In this document: piece by piece, positions 26,211 to 36,428 of the stretch
How positions within the stretch are numbered: the first letter of the stretch is position 1
How the letters are laid out: every line of letters starts with the position of its first letter
DNA from: Rhizobium sp. EC-SD404
Lineage (GTDB): Bacteria > Pseudomonadota > Alphaproteobacteria > Rhizobiales > Rhizobiaceae
DNA length: 64,000 bases
Assembly (NCBI RefSeq): GCF_902498825.1
Contig: NZ_LR701459.1
Span: 3,228,563 to 3,292,562 of the forward strand
Direction of reading: 5' to 3'
Notes under the pieces: model-generated
The model's database searches: none
The model's input: only the letters and a program-made list of their open reading frames with translations
What the model was told of the DNA's origin: nothing
Translations under genes and position numbers: made by a program

Positions 26211-27614
26211 ATGAGCGACTGGAGTCCGGACCTTCGGCGGAGCGACAGCCCGCGCTATCTTGCGATTGCCGATCTGATCGAACTGGATCTTCGAAGCGGG
26301 GTTCTGCTGATCGGTGATCGCCTGCCGCCGCAGCGCGCTTTGGCCAAGCGGCTGGGCCTCGATTTCACGACCGTCGCCCGGGGCTATGTAGAGGCCAAGA
26401 AGCGCGGCCTGATCGATACGCATGTGGGCCGAGGCACCTTCGTCACCGGCGGCCAGGACCGCGAACGGCGTGGCTTCGCGCTCGATGCCGCGCCCGACCC
26501 ACGGCGCATTCAGGCCGCAGACTATTCGATGAACATGCCGCCCGAGCCGAACGATCCGGTGCTGGTCGAGCGAATGCGCGAGGGACTGTGCGCCGTGGCG
26601 TCGTCGATCGTGCCGCTTTTGCGCTACCAAGGGTTCGGCGGCGCCGAGATGGACCGCGATGCGGCGGCGGCCTGGCTCGGGCGCCGCGCTCTCGTTCCCT
26701 CGCAAGAGCGCATCTTCGTCACGCCTGGCGCCCACCCTGCCCTTCTTGCGATCCTGACCCTTCTGACCAAGCCCGGCCAACTGATCCTCTCGGAATCCTT
26801 GACCTATCCCGGCATTCGCTCGATCGCCGCCCAGCTGCGTCTCAGCATGCTCGGCCTACCCATGGACGCGCACGGCATCCTGCCGGACGCATTGGCGGAC
26901 GCCTGCAAGACGCGTTCGCCCAAGGCGCTCTATCTCAACCCGACGCTCCAGAACCCGACGACGCTGACGATCCCGGTCGAGCGGCGCGAGGAGCTTTGCA
27001 GCGTGGCGCGGCGGTATCACCTGCCGATCATCGAGGACGACGCCTACGGCTTCATACCGCTGCACGCGCCGCCGCCGCTTGCGTCCATGGCACCGGATCT
27101 CACTTGGCATATCGGTGGACTTGCCAAGTGCATCGGCGCCGGGCTTCGGCTCGCCTTCGTCGTCGCGCCGGATACGAAGTCCGCCTGGCCGTTTGCCGCG
27201 GCGATGCGGGCAAATACGGTCATGGCGTCGCCGCTGAACGCGGCGCTCGCCACACGCTGGATCGAAGACGGGACGGCGGACATGATCCTGCGCTTCATCC
27301 GCAGCGAGACGGAAGCGCGGCAAAAGATCGTTGCCAAGCATCTCGCCCCCGGCAGCTACAGGGCCGACCCGATCAGCTTCAACATCTGGCTGCCCCTGAA
27401 CGAAGGCTGGACCCGATCGAGCTTCGCCGCCTACATGCGCAACAGCGGGCTCGGCATCGTCACGAGCGACGCCTTCACGGTGGATGCCATCGCTCCGGAA
27501 GCCGTGCGCATCTGCCTCGGCGGACCGATCAGCCGCGAGCGGCTGGCCAGTGCGTTCGACTTCATGGCGCACGCTCTCGAAGGGCGCCCGGAACTGACGT
27601 CGTCCTTCTTCTGA
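26211..27614 (+). CDS. MocR-type GntR/aminotransferase transcriptional regulator
   Basis: A 467-residue PdxR/MocR regulator. The N-terminal winged HTH (residues about 10-80) has LPPQRALAKRLGLDFTTVARGYVEAKKRGLI, typical GntR. The rest is a fold-type I aminotransferase domain with YLNPTLQNPTT, EDDAYGFI and the PLP-lysine region HIGGLAKCIGAGLRLAFVV (the Schiff-base lysine lies in this segment). Such proteins sense PLP, amino acids or related amines. Divergent from the nit operon, so it may add a second control layer there, but local or autoregulatory action alone is equally possible. Confidence 0.88.
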   Translation: MSDWSPDLRRSDSPRYLAIADLIELDLRSGVLLIGDRLPPQRALAKRLGLDFTTVARGYVEAKKRGLIDTHVGRGTFVTGGQDRERRGFALDAAPDPRRIQAADYSMNMPPEPNDPVLVERMREGLCAVASSIVPLLRYQGFGGAEMDRDAAAAWLGRRALVPSQERIFVTPGAHPALLAILTLLTKPGQLILSESLTYPGIRSIAAQLRLSMLGLPMDAHGILPDALADACKTRSPKALYLNPTLQNPTTLTIPVERREELCSVARRYHLPIIEDDAYGFIPLHAPPPLASMAPDLTWHIGGLAKCIGAGLRLAFVVAPDTKSAWPFAAAMRANTVMASPLNAALATRWIEDGTADMILRFIRSETEARQKIVAKHLAPGSYRADPISFNIWLPLNEGWTRSSFAAYMRNSGLGIVTSDAFTVDAIAPEAVRICLGGPISRERLASAFDFMAHALEGRPELTSSFF

Positions 27615-27666
27615 AGAATGCTTGGTCTGGATCTCACGTTGCCATCGGCGCTGTAAGTTAGGAGTA

Positions 27667-27697
27667 TTGCCGCGCACCCAAGTCGGACGCGCGGCAA
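27667..27697. terminator. Hairpin between convergent MocR and SDR genes
   Basis: TTGCCGCGC (27667-27675) and GCGCGGCAA (27689-27697) form a perfect 9-bp stem with a 13-nt loop, between two stop codons facing each other. There is no strong T run; a bidirectional transcription barrier is likely. Confidence 0.5.
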
Positions 27698-27704
27698 GTG
27701 TGGA

Positions 27705-28445
27705 TCAGAATTCCTGGACGGTCGGGCGCAGGACAATCTCGTTGATGTCGACATCAGCCGGTTGGCCGATGGCATAGGCGATGGCGCGTGCCACGCTTTC
27801 TGCGGGGATTGCCTGCTTGTAGAAATCCTTCACGAACTCGGAACTCGCCGCGTGGCTTGATCCGAACTTCAGTTCCGAATCGACCGCACCCGGCTCGATC
27901 GTCGTCGTGCGGATACCGCCGCCGGCTTCTACGCGAAGCCCTTCACTAATGGCGCGGACGGCATATTTCGTCCCGGAATAGACGCTGCCGCCAGGCGCGA
28001 ACACCTTGATGCCGGCGACCGAGGCGATGTTGACGAAATGGCCGGAGCCCTGTTTGCGGAAGATCGGAAGCGCGGCGGCGATGCCGTAAAGCACGCCCTT
28101 CACGTTGATGTCGATCATGGCCTCCCACTCGTCGACCTTGCCTTCGTCCAGCGGAGCGATCGCCATCAGTCCCGCATTGTTGACGAGCACGTCGACGCGG
28201 CCGAACACCTGCTGCGCGTGGCTGACGAGCGCCTCGACATCTGCGCGCTGCGTGACGTCCGTCTCCACGAATTCGACCTCAGCGCCTGCCGCGCGCAGAT
28301 CCGTCGCGATTGCTTCGAGCCGATCTTTGCGGCGGGCCCCGAGAACGAGCTTCGCCCCTTCGGTCGCGAGATGGCGCGCGGTGGCTTCGCCGAGCCCGCT
28401 GCTGGCTCCCGTAATGATGACAACCTTGCCCTTGATCTCTGACAT
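27705..28445 (-). CDS. SDR family NAD(P)-dependent oxidoreductase
   Basis: A 246-residue classical short-chain dehydrogenase: TGASSGLGEATAR (cofactor loop), DVTQ, NNAGLMA, the catalytic Ser in NIASVAGI and the Tyr-x3-Lys as VYSGTKYAVRA. LGARRKDRLEAIA after beta-2 suggests NADP preference (Arg in the loop). It resembles the YdfG-like clade acting on small alcohols or ketones, with unknown substrate. The divergent AraC gene 133 nt away is its probable regulator. Confidence 0.88.
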   Translation of the reverse strand: MSEIKGKVVIITGASSGLGEATARHLATEGAKLVLGARRKDRLEAIATDLRAAGAEVEFVETDVTQRADVEALVSHAQQVFGRVDVLVNNAGLMAIAPLDEGKVDEWEAMIDINVKGVLYGIAAALPIFRKQGSGHFVNIASVAGIKVFAPGGSVYSGTKYAVRAISEGLRVEAGGGIRTTTIEPGAVDSELKFGSSHAASSEFVKDFYKQAIPAESVARAIAYAIGQPADVDINEIVLRPTVQEF

Positions 28446-28578
28446 GTCCGTATCCTTGTTGATGCTCGCCCGTTATGGCGGCCTGTGGGACTGCATAGAT
28501 AATGGCGCCCTTTGCCTCTAGAACGCCTGATAGTGCCAGTTACTTGCCTGATTCTGCTTTCTGTGATTAGGAAGCCGC

Positions 28579-29526
28579 ATGACCATTCATCAGCACTTCG
28601 CCCCGGAAGACGCCGTCCTGAGCGCGATCGCCGCCCATGCCGAAGCGCAGCCCGCGGGGCTTGCCGCAACCGGCATACCGGGTGTTCGGCTTTTCTGGGC
28701 CCATGCGCCCGGTGCGGCATCGCCACTTCTATATGACCGCGGGATCGTGGTTATTTTCCAGGGCCGCAAAATCGGCTTTCTGGGCGATCGCCGGTTCGTC
28801 TACGATCGCGACAATTATCTCGCGCTGACGATGCCGGTCCCGTTCGCCTGCGCAACGGAAGCGAGCATGCGTGAGCCGCTTTGCGGCCTCTTCCTCGATG
28901 TCAGCCGCGAGGATCTGGCAATGATCCTGCCGCTGATCGAGGACGAACCGTCGGTCCAGGCACGTCGCGCATCGAGTGCGGTCACGCCTGTCCCGTGCGA
29001 CGAGCCGATGCGAAGCGCTTCATTACGCCTTCTGGAGTCGCTCACCGATCCGGTCGCAAAGCGGCTCTTCGGGGAGTCGCTGAGGCGCGAGGTAATCCTC
29101 GCTGCCTTGCGAGGCCCGATGGGAGGTGCGCTGGCCGGCCTCATGGAACGTCAAAGCGACGACCGGCCGCTCGACCCTGCCATCGATCTCATGCGGACAA
29201 ACCTCGCCGCGCCACACAGGATCGAGGATCTCGCGGAAGCCTGCGGCATGAGCGTGTCGGCGTTTCACCGGGCGTTTCGTGCACGCACGGACCAGACGCC
29301 GCTTCAATATCTCAAGCGCCTTCGCCTGCATGTGGCGCGGCGCATGATCGCGTTCGAAAACGTTCAGGTCAGCATTGCGGCGCATCGCGTCGGCTACGAG
29401 AGCGCCTCGCAGTTCAGCCGAGAGTACAAACGCCTTTTCCGCGAAGTCCCGGCAGCCGCACGCCATCGGGCCGTGGTCGACCCGGTAGCGTACGCCGACC
29501 CCTATCAGGACACCGTGATGGCCTGA
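28579..29526 (+). CDS. AraC family transcriptional regulator (AraC_N/YqhC type)
   Basis: A 315-residue regulator with an N-terminal cupin-like AraC_N domain (LLYDRGIVVIFQGRKIGFLGDRRFVYDRDNYL) and a C-terminal pair of HTH motifs (IEDLAEACGMSVSAFHRAFRARTDQTPLQYLKRLRL and QVSIAAHRVGYESASQFSREYKRLF). This architecture is common beside oxidoreductases that handle aldehydes. It is divergent from the SDR gene, so regulation of that gene is the simplest reading. Confidence 0.88.
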   Translation: MTIHQHFAPEDAVLSAIAAHAEAQPAGLAATGIPGVRLFWAHAPGAASPLLYDRGIVVIFQGRKIGFLGDRRFVYDRDNYLALTMPVPFACATEASMREPLCGLFLDVSREDLAMILPLIEDEPSVQARRASSAVTPVPCDEPMRSASLRLLESLTDPVAKRLFGESLRREVILAALRGPMGGALAGLMERQSDDRPLDPAIDLMRTNLAAPHRIEDLAEACGMSVSAFHRAFRARTDQTPLQYLKRLRLHVARRMIAFENVQVSIAAHRVGYESASQFSREYKRLFREVPAAARHRAVVDPVAYADPYQDTVMA

Positions 29527-29536
29527 GCGACGGGGA

Positions 29537-31105
29537 CTATTCCCACTCGATCGTGCCGGGGGGCTTCGACGTGATGTCGTAGACGACGCGGTTGATGCCT
29601 TTGACCTCGTTGATGATGCGGGTCGCGGCGCGGCCGAGGAAGTCCATGTCGTAGTGGTAGAAATCGGCGGTCATGCCGTCGACCGAGGTGACGGCGCGCA
29701 GTGCGCAGACGAACTCGTAGGTCCGGCCGTCACCCATGACGCCCACGGTCTGGACCGGGAGGAGCACGGCGAAGGCCTGCCAGATGGCGTCGTAGAGTCC
29801 TGCCTTGCGGATTTCGTCGAGATAGATTGCGTCGGCTTCGCGCAGGATCTCCAGCTTTTCGCGCGTGATGCCACCCGGGCAACGGATCGCAAGCCCGGGG
29901 CCCGGAAAGGGATGGCGGCCGATGAAGCTGTCCGGCAGACCCAGTTCCTTGCCGAGCACGCGGACCTCGTCCTTGAACAGCTCGCGCAGCGGCTCGACGA
30001 GCTTCATGTTCATGCGCTCGGGCAGACCGCCGACATTGTGGTGGGACTTGATGGTGACCGAAGGACCGCCCGTGAAGGAGACGCTTTCGATAACGTCCGG
30101 ATAGAGCGTTCCCTGCGCGAGGAAATCGGCGCCGCCGAGCTTGCCTGCTTCTTCTTCGAAGATCTCGATGAAGAGGCGCCCGATCGTCTTGCGCTTGGTT
30201 TCCGGGTCGCTTTCGCCTTCCAGCGCGCCGATGAAACGGTCCGATGCGTCGACGAGGATCAGCGACAGATTGTAGTGCTCGCGGAACATCGCAACCACTT
30301 CCGCCGCCTCGTTCTTGCGCATGAGGCCATGGTCGACAAGGATGCAGGTGAGTTGGTCGCCGACCGCTTCGTGGATGAGCAATGCGGCAACGGAGCTGTC
30401 GACGCCGCCCGAAAGCGCGCAGATCACCTTGCCATCGCCCACCTGGTCTCGGATCGTCTGCACGGCCTGCTCGTGATAGGCCGCCATGGTCCAGTCGCCG
30501 GCAAGACCGGCGATCTTGTGTACAAAGTTGGAGAGAAGCTTGGCGCCGTCTGGTGTATGGATCACCTCCGGGTGGAATTGCACGGCATAGAAGCGCCGCT
30601 TCTCGTCGGCAATCGCCGCAAAGGGCGCGCCGGTGGAGGTGCCGATCACCTCGAAGCCTTCGGGAAGAGCCGTCACCCGGTCGCCATGGCTCATCCACAC
30701 CTGGTGGCGGCTGCCGACTTCCCAGATACCGTCGAACAGTGCGCTCTCCTGGCGAATATCCAGGAAGGCGCGTCCGAATTCGCGGTGATGGCCGCCCTCG
30801 ACGGCGCCGCCGAGCTGGGCGCACATCAGCTGCTCGCCGTAGCAGATGCCGAGCACGGGCAGCCCGCTTTCGAAGATCACCTGGGGCGCACGGGGGCTGC
30901 CGATATCGGTCGTCGATGCCGGGCCGCCGGACAGGATGACAGCTTTCGGCGAAAGCCTGTGAAACGCGTCTTCGGCGGCCTGGAACGGCACGATTTCCGA
31001 GTAGACGCCGGCTTCGCGCACGCGTCTGGCGATGAGCTGCGTGACCTGACTGCCGAAATCGACAATGAGGACGGTGTCGGGGTGGGCGGCGATGGATTGT
31101 GTCAT
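29537..31105 (-). CDS. guaA: GMP synthase (glutamine-hydrolysing)
   Basis: A 522-residue enzyme that aminates XMP to GMP. The N-terminal class I amidotransferase has [10 protein letters not shown] with the nucleophilic Cys, plus the His-Glu pair in [13 protein letters not shown]. The ATP-pyrophosphatase domain has [14 protein letters not shown], and the C-terminal dimerisation domain ends [14 protein letters not shown], the invariant GMP-synthase tail. guaB is about 3.6 kb further along on the same strand, giving both steps from IMP to GMP in this region. It converges with the AraC gene, leaving only 10 nt between the stops. Confidence 0.97.
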   Translation of the reverse strand: MTQSIAAHPDTVLIVDFGSQVTQLIARRVREAGVYSEIVPFQAAEDAFHRLSPKAVILSGGPASTTDIGSPRAPQVIFESGLPVLGICYGEQLMCAQLGGAVEGGHHREFGRAFLDIRQESALFDGIWEVGSRHQVWMSHGDRVTALPEGFEVIGTSTGAPFAAIADEKRRFYAVQFHPEVIHTPDGAKLLSNFVHKIAGLAGDWTMAAYHEQAVQTIRDQVGDGKVICALSGGVDSSVAALLIHEAVGDQLTCILVDHGLMRKNEAAEVVAMFREHYNLSLILVDASDRFIGALEGESDPETKRKTIGRLFIEIFEEEAGKLGGADFLAQGTLYPDVIESVSFTGGPSVTIKSHHNVGGLPERMNMKLVEPLRELFKDEVRVLGKELGLPDSFIGRHPFPGPGLAIRCPGGITREKLEILREADAIYLDEIRKAGLYDAIWQAFAVLLPVQTVGVMGDGRTYEFVCALRAVTSVDGMTADFYHYDMDFLGRAATRIINEVKGINRVVYDITSKPPGTIEWE

Positions 31106-31146
31106 GGCGAGGCTCTAGTCAAAACGCGAAGCCGTTGCAACGGCGT

Positions 31147-31857
31147 TCAAAGGTTTGCCGACGCTTTTGAACCTATGCCGGTCAACGCTCCGGCTTCGAG
31201 CGCCTCCGCAAGGAGATCGACCGACGCTGCGAGCTTCTCGTCGATGACATGCAGGTACTCGGTCCAGTTGTCGACATGGGTCAGTTCGGCCGCGCCGTCC
31301 GAAATACCTCGCAGCACGATCAGCGGGACGGCGAACATGCGACAAGCACGGGCGATGGCATAGCTTTCCATGTCGACCATGTCGGCGTCGATCGCATCAT
31401 ATGCGGCGCCCGAGACGATGTTCGCGCCGGTGGACAGGCGCGCCGTCTCGATGCCCGGCACGCGGTGCGGGAGTGCGATTTCGGCGGGCTCGCCGAGAAA
31501 CGGTGTGACGCCTTTGGCGAAACCGAGCGGCGATGCGTCCATGTCGCGATAGGAAACGCTTGTCGCCTGGTAGATGCCGGTCTGCTCCAGGACGCGCGAG
31601 CCTGCAGAGCCCAGGGAGACAACGAGATCGGGCACCCGGCCGGCAGCCGTGCAGTTGGCGAGCGTTGCGCCCATCACCACGCCGGCTTCGACCGGGCCGA
31701 CGCCCGTCATGAGCGGCTCAAAGCGCAGTTGCAGATGACGGCCATACTCCGCAGACGCAGCCATGACGAAAAGCACGGAATGGCCGGCCATGCGGCTCAT
31801 CGCTACTGGAGAAGTGCGTACGCCCGGAGCCGACGTCATCGACTGCGTCCCATTCAT
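31147..31857 (-). CDS. 5'-methylthioadenosine/S-adenosylhomocysteine nucleosidase-like protein
   Basis: A 236-residue member of the purine nucleoside phosphorylase/MTAN family. Motifs are TGVGPVEAGVVMGATL near the N-terminus, the glycine-rich VVSLGSAGS, the purine-site VDMESYAIARAC and the catalytic Asp in RGISDGA. The predicted reaction is cleavage of MTA/SAH to adenine and a thio-sugar. The ATG at 31857 overlaps the stop of the thioesterase gene (ATGA), which supports this longer start over ATG codons at 31839 or 31797. Confidence 0.82.
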   Translation of the reverse strand: MNGTQSMTSAPGVRTSPVAMSRMAGHSVLFVMAASAEYGRHLQLRFEPLMTGVGPVEAGVVMGATLANCTAAGRVPDLVVSLGSAGSRVLEQTGIYQATSVSYRDMDASPLGFAKGVTPFLGEPAEIALPHRVPGIETARLSTGANIVSGAAYDAIDADMVDMESYAIARACRMFAVPLIVLRGISDGAAELTHVDNWTEYLHVIDEKLAASVDLLAEALEAGALTGIGSKASANL

Positions 31858-32309
31858 CCGGACAGCCCGTCCCGGCCCTGCACGACCATCATCGTGCCGG
31901 TCATCGAGGCGATCAGCTTGGGTGGTTCGGCGCCACCGATCGCATAGGCCCGGCCATCGGAGACGATGATCGTGGAACCGGGCTTGGTGACTTCGCCGCG
32001 AAAGATGAAACGCTCGCCGCGCCCGGGTGACAGGAGATTGATCTTGAATTCGATGGTCAGCACGGCCGCGTCGGCCGGCATGATCGAATAGGCCGCGTAG
32101 CCGCAGGCGGAGTCCAGCGCAGTTGAGATGATGCCTGCATGGAGAAACCCGTGCTGCTGCGTCAGCTTCTCGTCGAACGGCACTTCGATCTCGATCGTGC
32201 CGTGCTCCACCGTGATGAGCTCGGCGCCGATCGTCATCATCGCCTTCTGGCGGGCGAAGCTGTCGCGCACGCGGGTTTTGAAATCGGGATTGATCTGTTC
32301 GGCGTTCAT
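31854..32309 (-). CDS. PaaI-type hotdog-fold thioesterase
   Basis: Starting MNAEQINPDFKTRVRDSFARQ at 32309 after GAGAGG, this ~151-residue protein has the hotdog helix motif QQHGFLHAGIISTALDSACGYAAYS, where His-Gly-x2-His-x-Gly and the following Asp form the thioesterase site. The tail LTIEFKINLLSPGRGERFIFRGEV is also typical of PaaI/YbgC-like hydrolases. The acyl-CoA substrate is unknown. Coupled to the nucleosidase gene downstream. Confidence 0.88.
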   Translation of the reverse strand: MNAEQINPDFKTRVRDSFARQKAMMTIGAELITVEHGTIEIEVPFDEKLTQQHGFLHAGIISTALDSACGYAAYSIMPADAAVLTIEFKINLLSPGRGERFIFRGEVTKPGSTIIVSDGRAYAIGGAEPPKLIASMTGTMMVVQGRDGLSG

Positions 32310-32399
32310 GGCCGAAACCTCTCTTTTCGCATCTGCGAAATAAGCATGCGGCGTGTGGCCCGGCAAGGGGCGCAATTTCGTCGCGGCGGCTTCAGTGCT

Positions 32400-32855
32400 C
32401 TAAGCGTTAAGACGCCATATCTCGAAATTGAGCGCCGTCGCGAAGCCGACCCATGCGGCGTAAGGAACGAAGAAGAGGCTCGATAGCCGATCGCGCCGCC
32501 AGGTGAGCGCGATGAACACGAGGATCGAAAGCAGAAGCGGAACGATCACCACGAGCGCAAGGTCGGGGCGCTGCGCCGTGAAGAACACCGGCGTCCAGGC
32601 GAAGTTGAGTGCCATCTGCACGAACCAGACGATCATGGCCGCCGATCCCGCACCGCGCGCCCAAGTGCGCGCGCCGGCGATGCCGATCAGAACGTAAAGC
32701 GCGCTCCAGACAGGGCCGAACACCCAGTTCGGCGGATTGAACGGCGGTTTGGCCAAGCTTTCGTACCACTCCCCGGGCGCATTGGAGAGGCCGATGAGAA
32801 TGCCGCCGCCGAGCGAGAGCGCGACGAACAGGACGAGCAGGCGAAGGTTACGCAT
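32400..32855 (-). CDS. tspO: TspO/MBR family tryptophan-rich sensory protein
   Basis: A 151-residue protein with five membrane helices. Diagnostic motif: WYESLAKPPFNPPNWVFGPVW, followed by MALNFAWTPVFF with the conserved N-W pair and the C-terminal FATALNFEIWRLN. TspO binds tetrapyrroles and in Rhodobacter tunes expression in response to oxygen and porphyrins. It is a stand-alone gene here. Length is normal. Confidence 0.95.
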   Translation of the reverse strand: MRNLRLLVLFVALSLGGGILIGLSNAPGEWYESLAKPPFNPPNWVFGPVWSALYVLIGIAGARTWARGAGSAAMIVWFVQMALNFAWTPVFFTAQRPDLALVVIVPLLLSILVFIALTWRRDRLSSLFFVPYAAWVGFATALNFEIWRLNA

Positions 32856-32924
32856 GGAAGGCCTTGTGGTGGATCAGAAAATGACATGGCGCAACGCGCC
32901 AGGCTTTCCAGAGTTGCGAACCGC

Positions 32925-34211
32925 TCAGGACATTCGGCGCATGACGGAGACGAAGAAGCCGTCCGTTGCCGTGGTCGCCGGGGTGAGTGTCACCATTCCG
33001 TTCTCGGGATCCGCATGGGCAGGAAGCGCTTTTCCGAACGTGCTTTCCCAACGCGCCGCAATCTCGACCGGCTGAAATTCCGGATGGCGCTCACGGAAAC
33101 GGGCGACCTGCCCTGCATTCTCCGACGGCAGCAGCGAACACGTTACGTAGACGAGCTCGCCGCCGGGCTTCACGAAGCGGTGGGCAGCCTCAAGCACGGT
33201 TTCCTGCTCCGCCATCCTCTGCGCCAGCGTTTCAGGCGTGAGGCGCCACTTCGTATCGGGCCGGCGGCGCCAGGTCCCCGTTCCTGTGCAGGGAGCGTCG
33301 ATGAGCACACGGTCGCAACGCCCTTCGAGTGACTCCAGCTGCGTTGCCTGGTCATGCACCTGCACGTTGCGAGTCCCGGCGCGCTTCAGCCGCTCCACGA
33401 TGGGCGCAAGCCGGTGGCGATCGGCGTCATAGGCGTGGATCTGCCCCTTGTTGCCCATGAGCGCGGCGAGCGCCAAGGTCTTGCCGCCGCCCCCGGCGCA
33501 ATAATCGAGCACCTGGCCACCGCCCGCTCCGGTCAGCAACGCGGCGATCTGGCTGCCTTCATCCTGCACCTCGAACCAGCCTTTCGCGAAGGAAAGCTCG
33601 GCCGTTACGTTCGGGTGGCGTCCCGATCCCTCGACAGGCGCGACGCGGATGCCGTCGGGGGCGATTTCGGTCGGTACGGCACCCGTGCGCGCAAGCGCCT
33701 TCAGCACCTTGTCGCGGTTCGCCTTCAGCCTGTTGACGCGCAGATCGAGCGGCGGACGTCCATTCAGCCCTTTGGCCTCGGTGATCCAGTGCTCGCCAAA
33801 CGCCGCTTCGAATTCGCTCTGCAGCCATTCCGGCAGATCGGCCTGCACATGCGGCGGCGCCTCGCTGAGATCGCGCGCTGCGAACGTCTCGAACACATCA
33901 GAACCCGGTGCGGCGGGTGCGAAAGTGTCGCCCTCGAGTTCCGCCGTCAGGCCTTCCACCGTGTAACCCCATTGGCGCAAAAGCACGGCAAAGCCCAGCG
34001 CTGCCGGTTCCTCGCTTTGCATCAGCCATTGATGGCTGAGCTTCAGCCTGAGCGCGTCATAGACGATGTTGCCGATCGCGGCGCGATCACCGGAACCCGC
34101 AAATCTATGCGACAGGCCCCAGTCCTTGAGCGCTTCGGCAACAGGACGGTGGCGCGTCTCGATATCGGATAGAATGTCGATGGCTGCCGAGAGCCTTCCA
34201 CCAAGTCGCAT
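32925..34211 (-). CDS. RsmB/NOP family SAM-dependent RNA (cytosine-5) methyltransferase
   Basis: A 428-residue methyltransferase with an N-terminal NusB-like helical region and a Rossmann catalytic domain. Motif I is VLDYCAGGGGKTLALAALM; motif IV is VLIDAPCTGTGTWRRRPD, with its Pro-Cys; and motif VI is LVYVTCSLLPSENAGQV, with the catalytic Cys of Thr-Cys. It methylates rRNA cytosine (16S m5C967-type) or a related site. No other RNA enzymes are directly adjacent. Confidence 0.92.
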   Translation of the reverse strand: MRLGGRLSAAIDILSDIETRHRPVAEALKDWGLSHRFAGSGDRAAIGNIVYDALRLKLSHQWLMQSEEPAALGFAVLLRQWGYTVEGLTAELEGDTFAPAAPGSDVFETFAARDLSEAPPHVQADLPEWLQSEFEAAFGEHWITEAKGLNGRPPLDLRVNRLKANRDKVLKALARTGAVPTEIAPDGIRVAPVEGSGRHPNVTAELSFAKGWFEVQDEGSQIAALLTGAGGGQVLDYCAGGGGKTLALAALMGNKGQIHAYDADRHRLAPIVERLKRAGTRNVQVHDQATQLESLEGRCDRVLIDAPCTGTGTWRRRPDTKWRLTPETLAQRMAEQETVLEAAHRFVKPGGELVYVTCSLLPSENAGQVARFRERHPEFQPVEIAARWESTFGKALPAHADPENGMVTLTPATTATDGFFVSVMRRMS

Positions 34212-34262
34212 GGCAAGGTCCTTCGCGGGAACTGAGAAGTCGGTCGCGCTTGCAGGCGACCG

Positions 34263-34679
34263 TCAGGCGATCGCCAGCCGATAGGCGAAATAAACCCAGA
34301 GCAGACCGTTGATGAAGAAGCCGACGATGAAGGCCGCGCGGCGCTGCATCAGGGCATTCGTCGTCACATGAATGGCCGCATGCACGATGCGGCTGATGAC
34401 GAAGGCCCATGCGAGCACCAGGACGACGATGTTGACCGCCGAGATCAGGTAGAACGCGAAGCAGACGAAGATGAACAGCATCGGCAGTTCGAACTGGTTC
34501 ACCAGGCTGCGGATCGCCGTTGCGCTCTGTGCGGGCTCGTTGATCGGAACCAGGAATTCCTTCGCCTGCACCTCGCCACGCTTCACGGCGCCGACGCGTC
34601 GCTGCGATGTGATGAGGTAGATCACGTAAATGAGCGCGACCTGGACGATGACGGGCCAGAAGATGGAAATCGAATTCAT
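34263..34679 (-). CDS. MAPEG family membrane protein
   Basis: A 138-residue, four-helix membrane protein. The pattern FWPVIVQVALIYVIYLITSQRRVGAV and the middle block NQFELPMLFIFVCFAFYLI match MAPEG (membrane-associated eicosanoid/glutathione metabolism) proteins, and the helix AFVISRIVHAAIHVTTNALMQRRAAFIVGF is family-typical. Bacterial members are poorly characterised. It is separated from guaB by only 3 nt and may be cotranscribed with it. Confidence 0.88.
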   Translation of the reverse strand: MNSISIFWPVIVQVALIYVIYLITSQRRVGAVKRGEVQAKEFLVPINEPAQSATAIRSLVNQFELPMLFIFVCFAFYLISAVNIVVLVLAWAFVISRIVHAAIHVTTNALMQRRAAFIVGFFINGLLWVYFAYRLAIA

Positions 34680-34682
34680 CGC

Positions 34683-36188
<1,506 letters not shown>

Positions 36189-36257
36189 GGCCAACCTTCG
36201 TCTCTGATATGAACCATCCCGCTTCGCCGAGCGAAACGGGATGTGATCGTTCAATCC

Positions 36258-36358
36258 TCAGAGTGAGTTCGCTTTTCTTGGAAAGGCTCAATCACTCTGA
36301 AATTTTGATGTGTCGCGTTTCCGGACGGTGAACCGGCATCCACTTCACCTGGAAACGC
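36258..36358. repeat. Intergenic double-hairpin palindromic repeat, copy 2
   Basis: Same architecture as 790-880. Hairpin 1 pairs TCAGAGTGA (36258-36266) with TCACTCTGA (36292-36300), and hairpin 2 pairs GCGTTTCC (36315-36322) with GGAAACGC (36351-36358) around GGTGAA (36327-36332) / TTCACC (36344-36349). Stem 1 differs in sequence from copy 1 but both sides changed together. Confidence 0.82.
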
Positions 36359-36428
36359 TTTATGATTGGCGAGGGCTGGTACCATGGCCTGCCGCCAATG
36401 AAAAGACATGGACCGTCGCGTGCGACGA

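Noticed and set aside
29654..31363. A 569-codon plus-strand open frame opposite guaA
   Set aside because: High G+C keeps antisense frames open. guaA is unmistakable and the antisense text is rich in Asp/Arg/His with no known fold.
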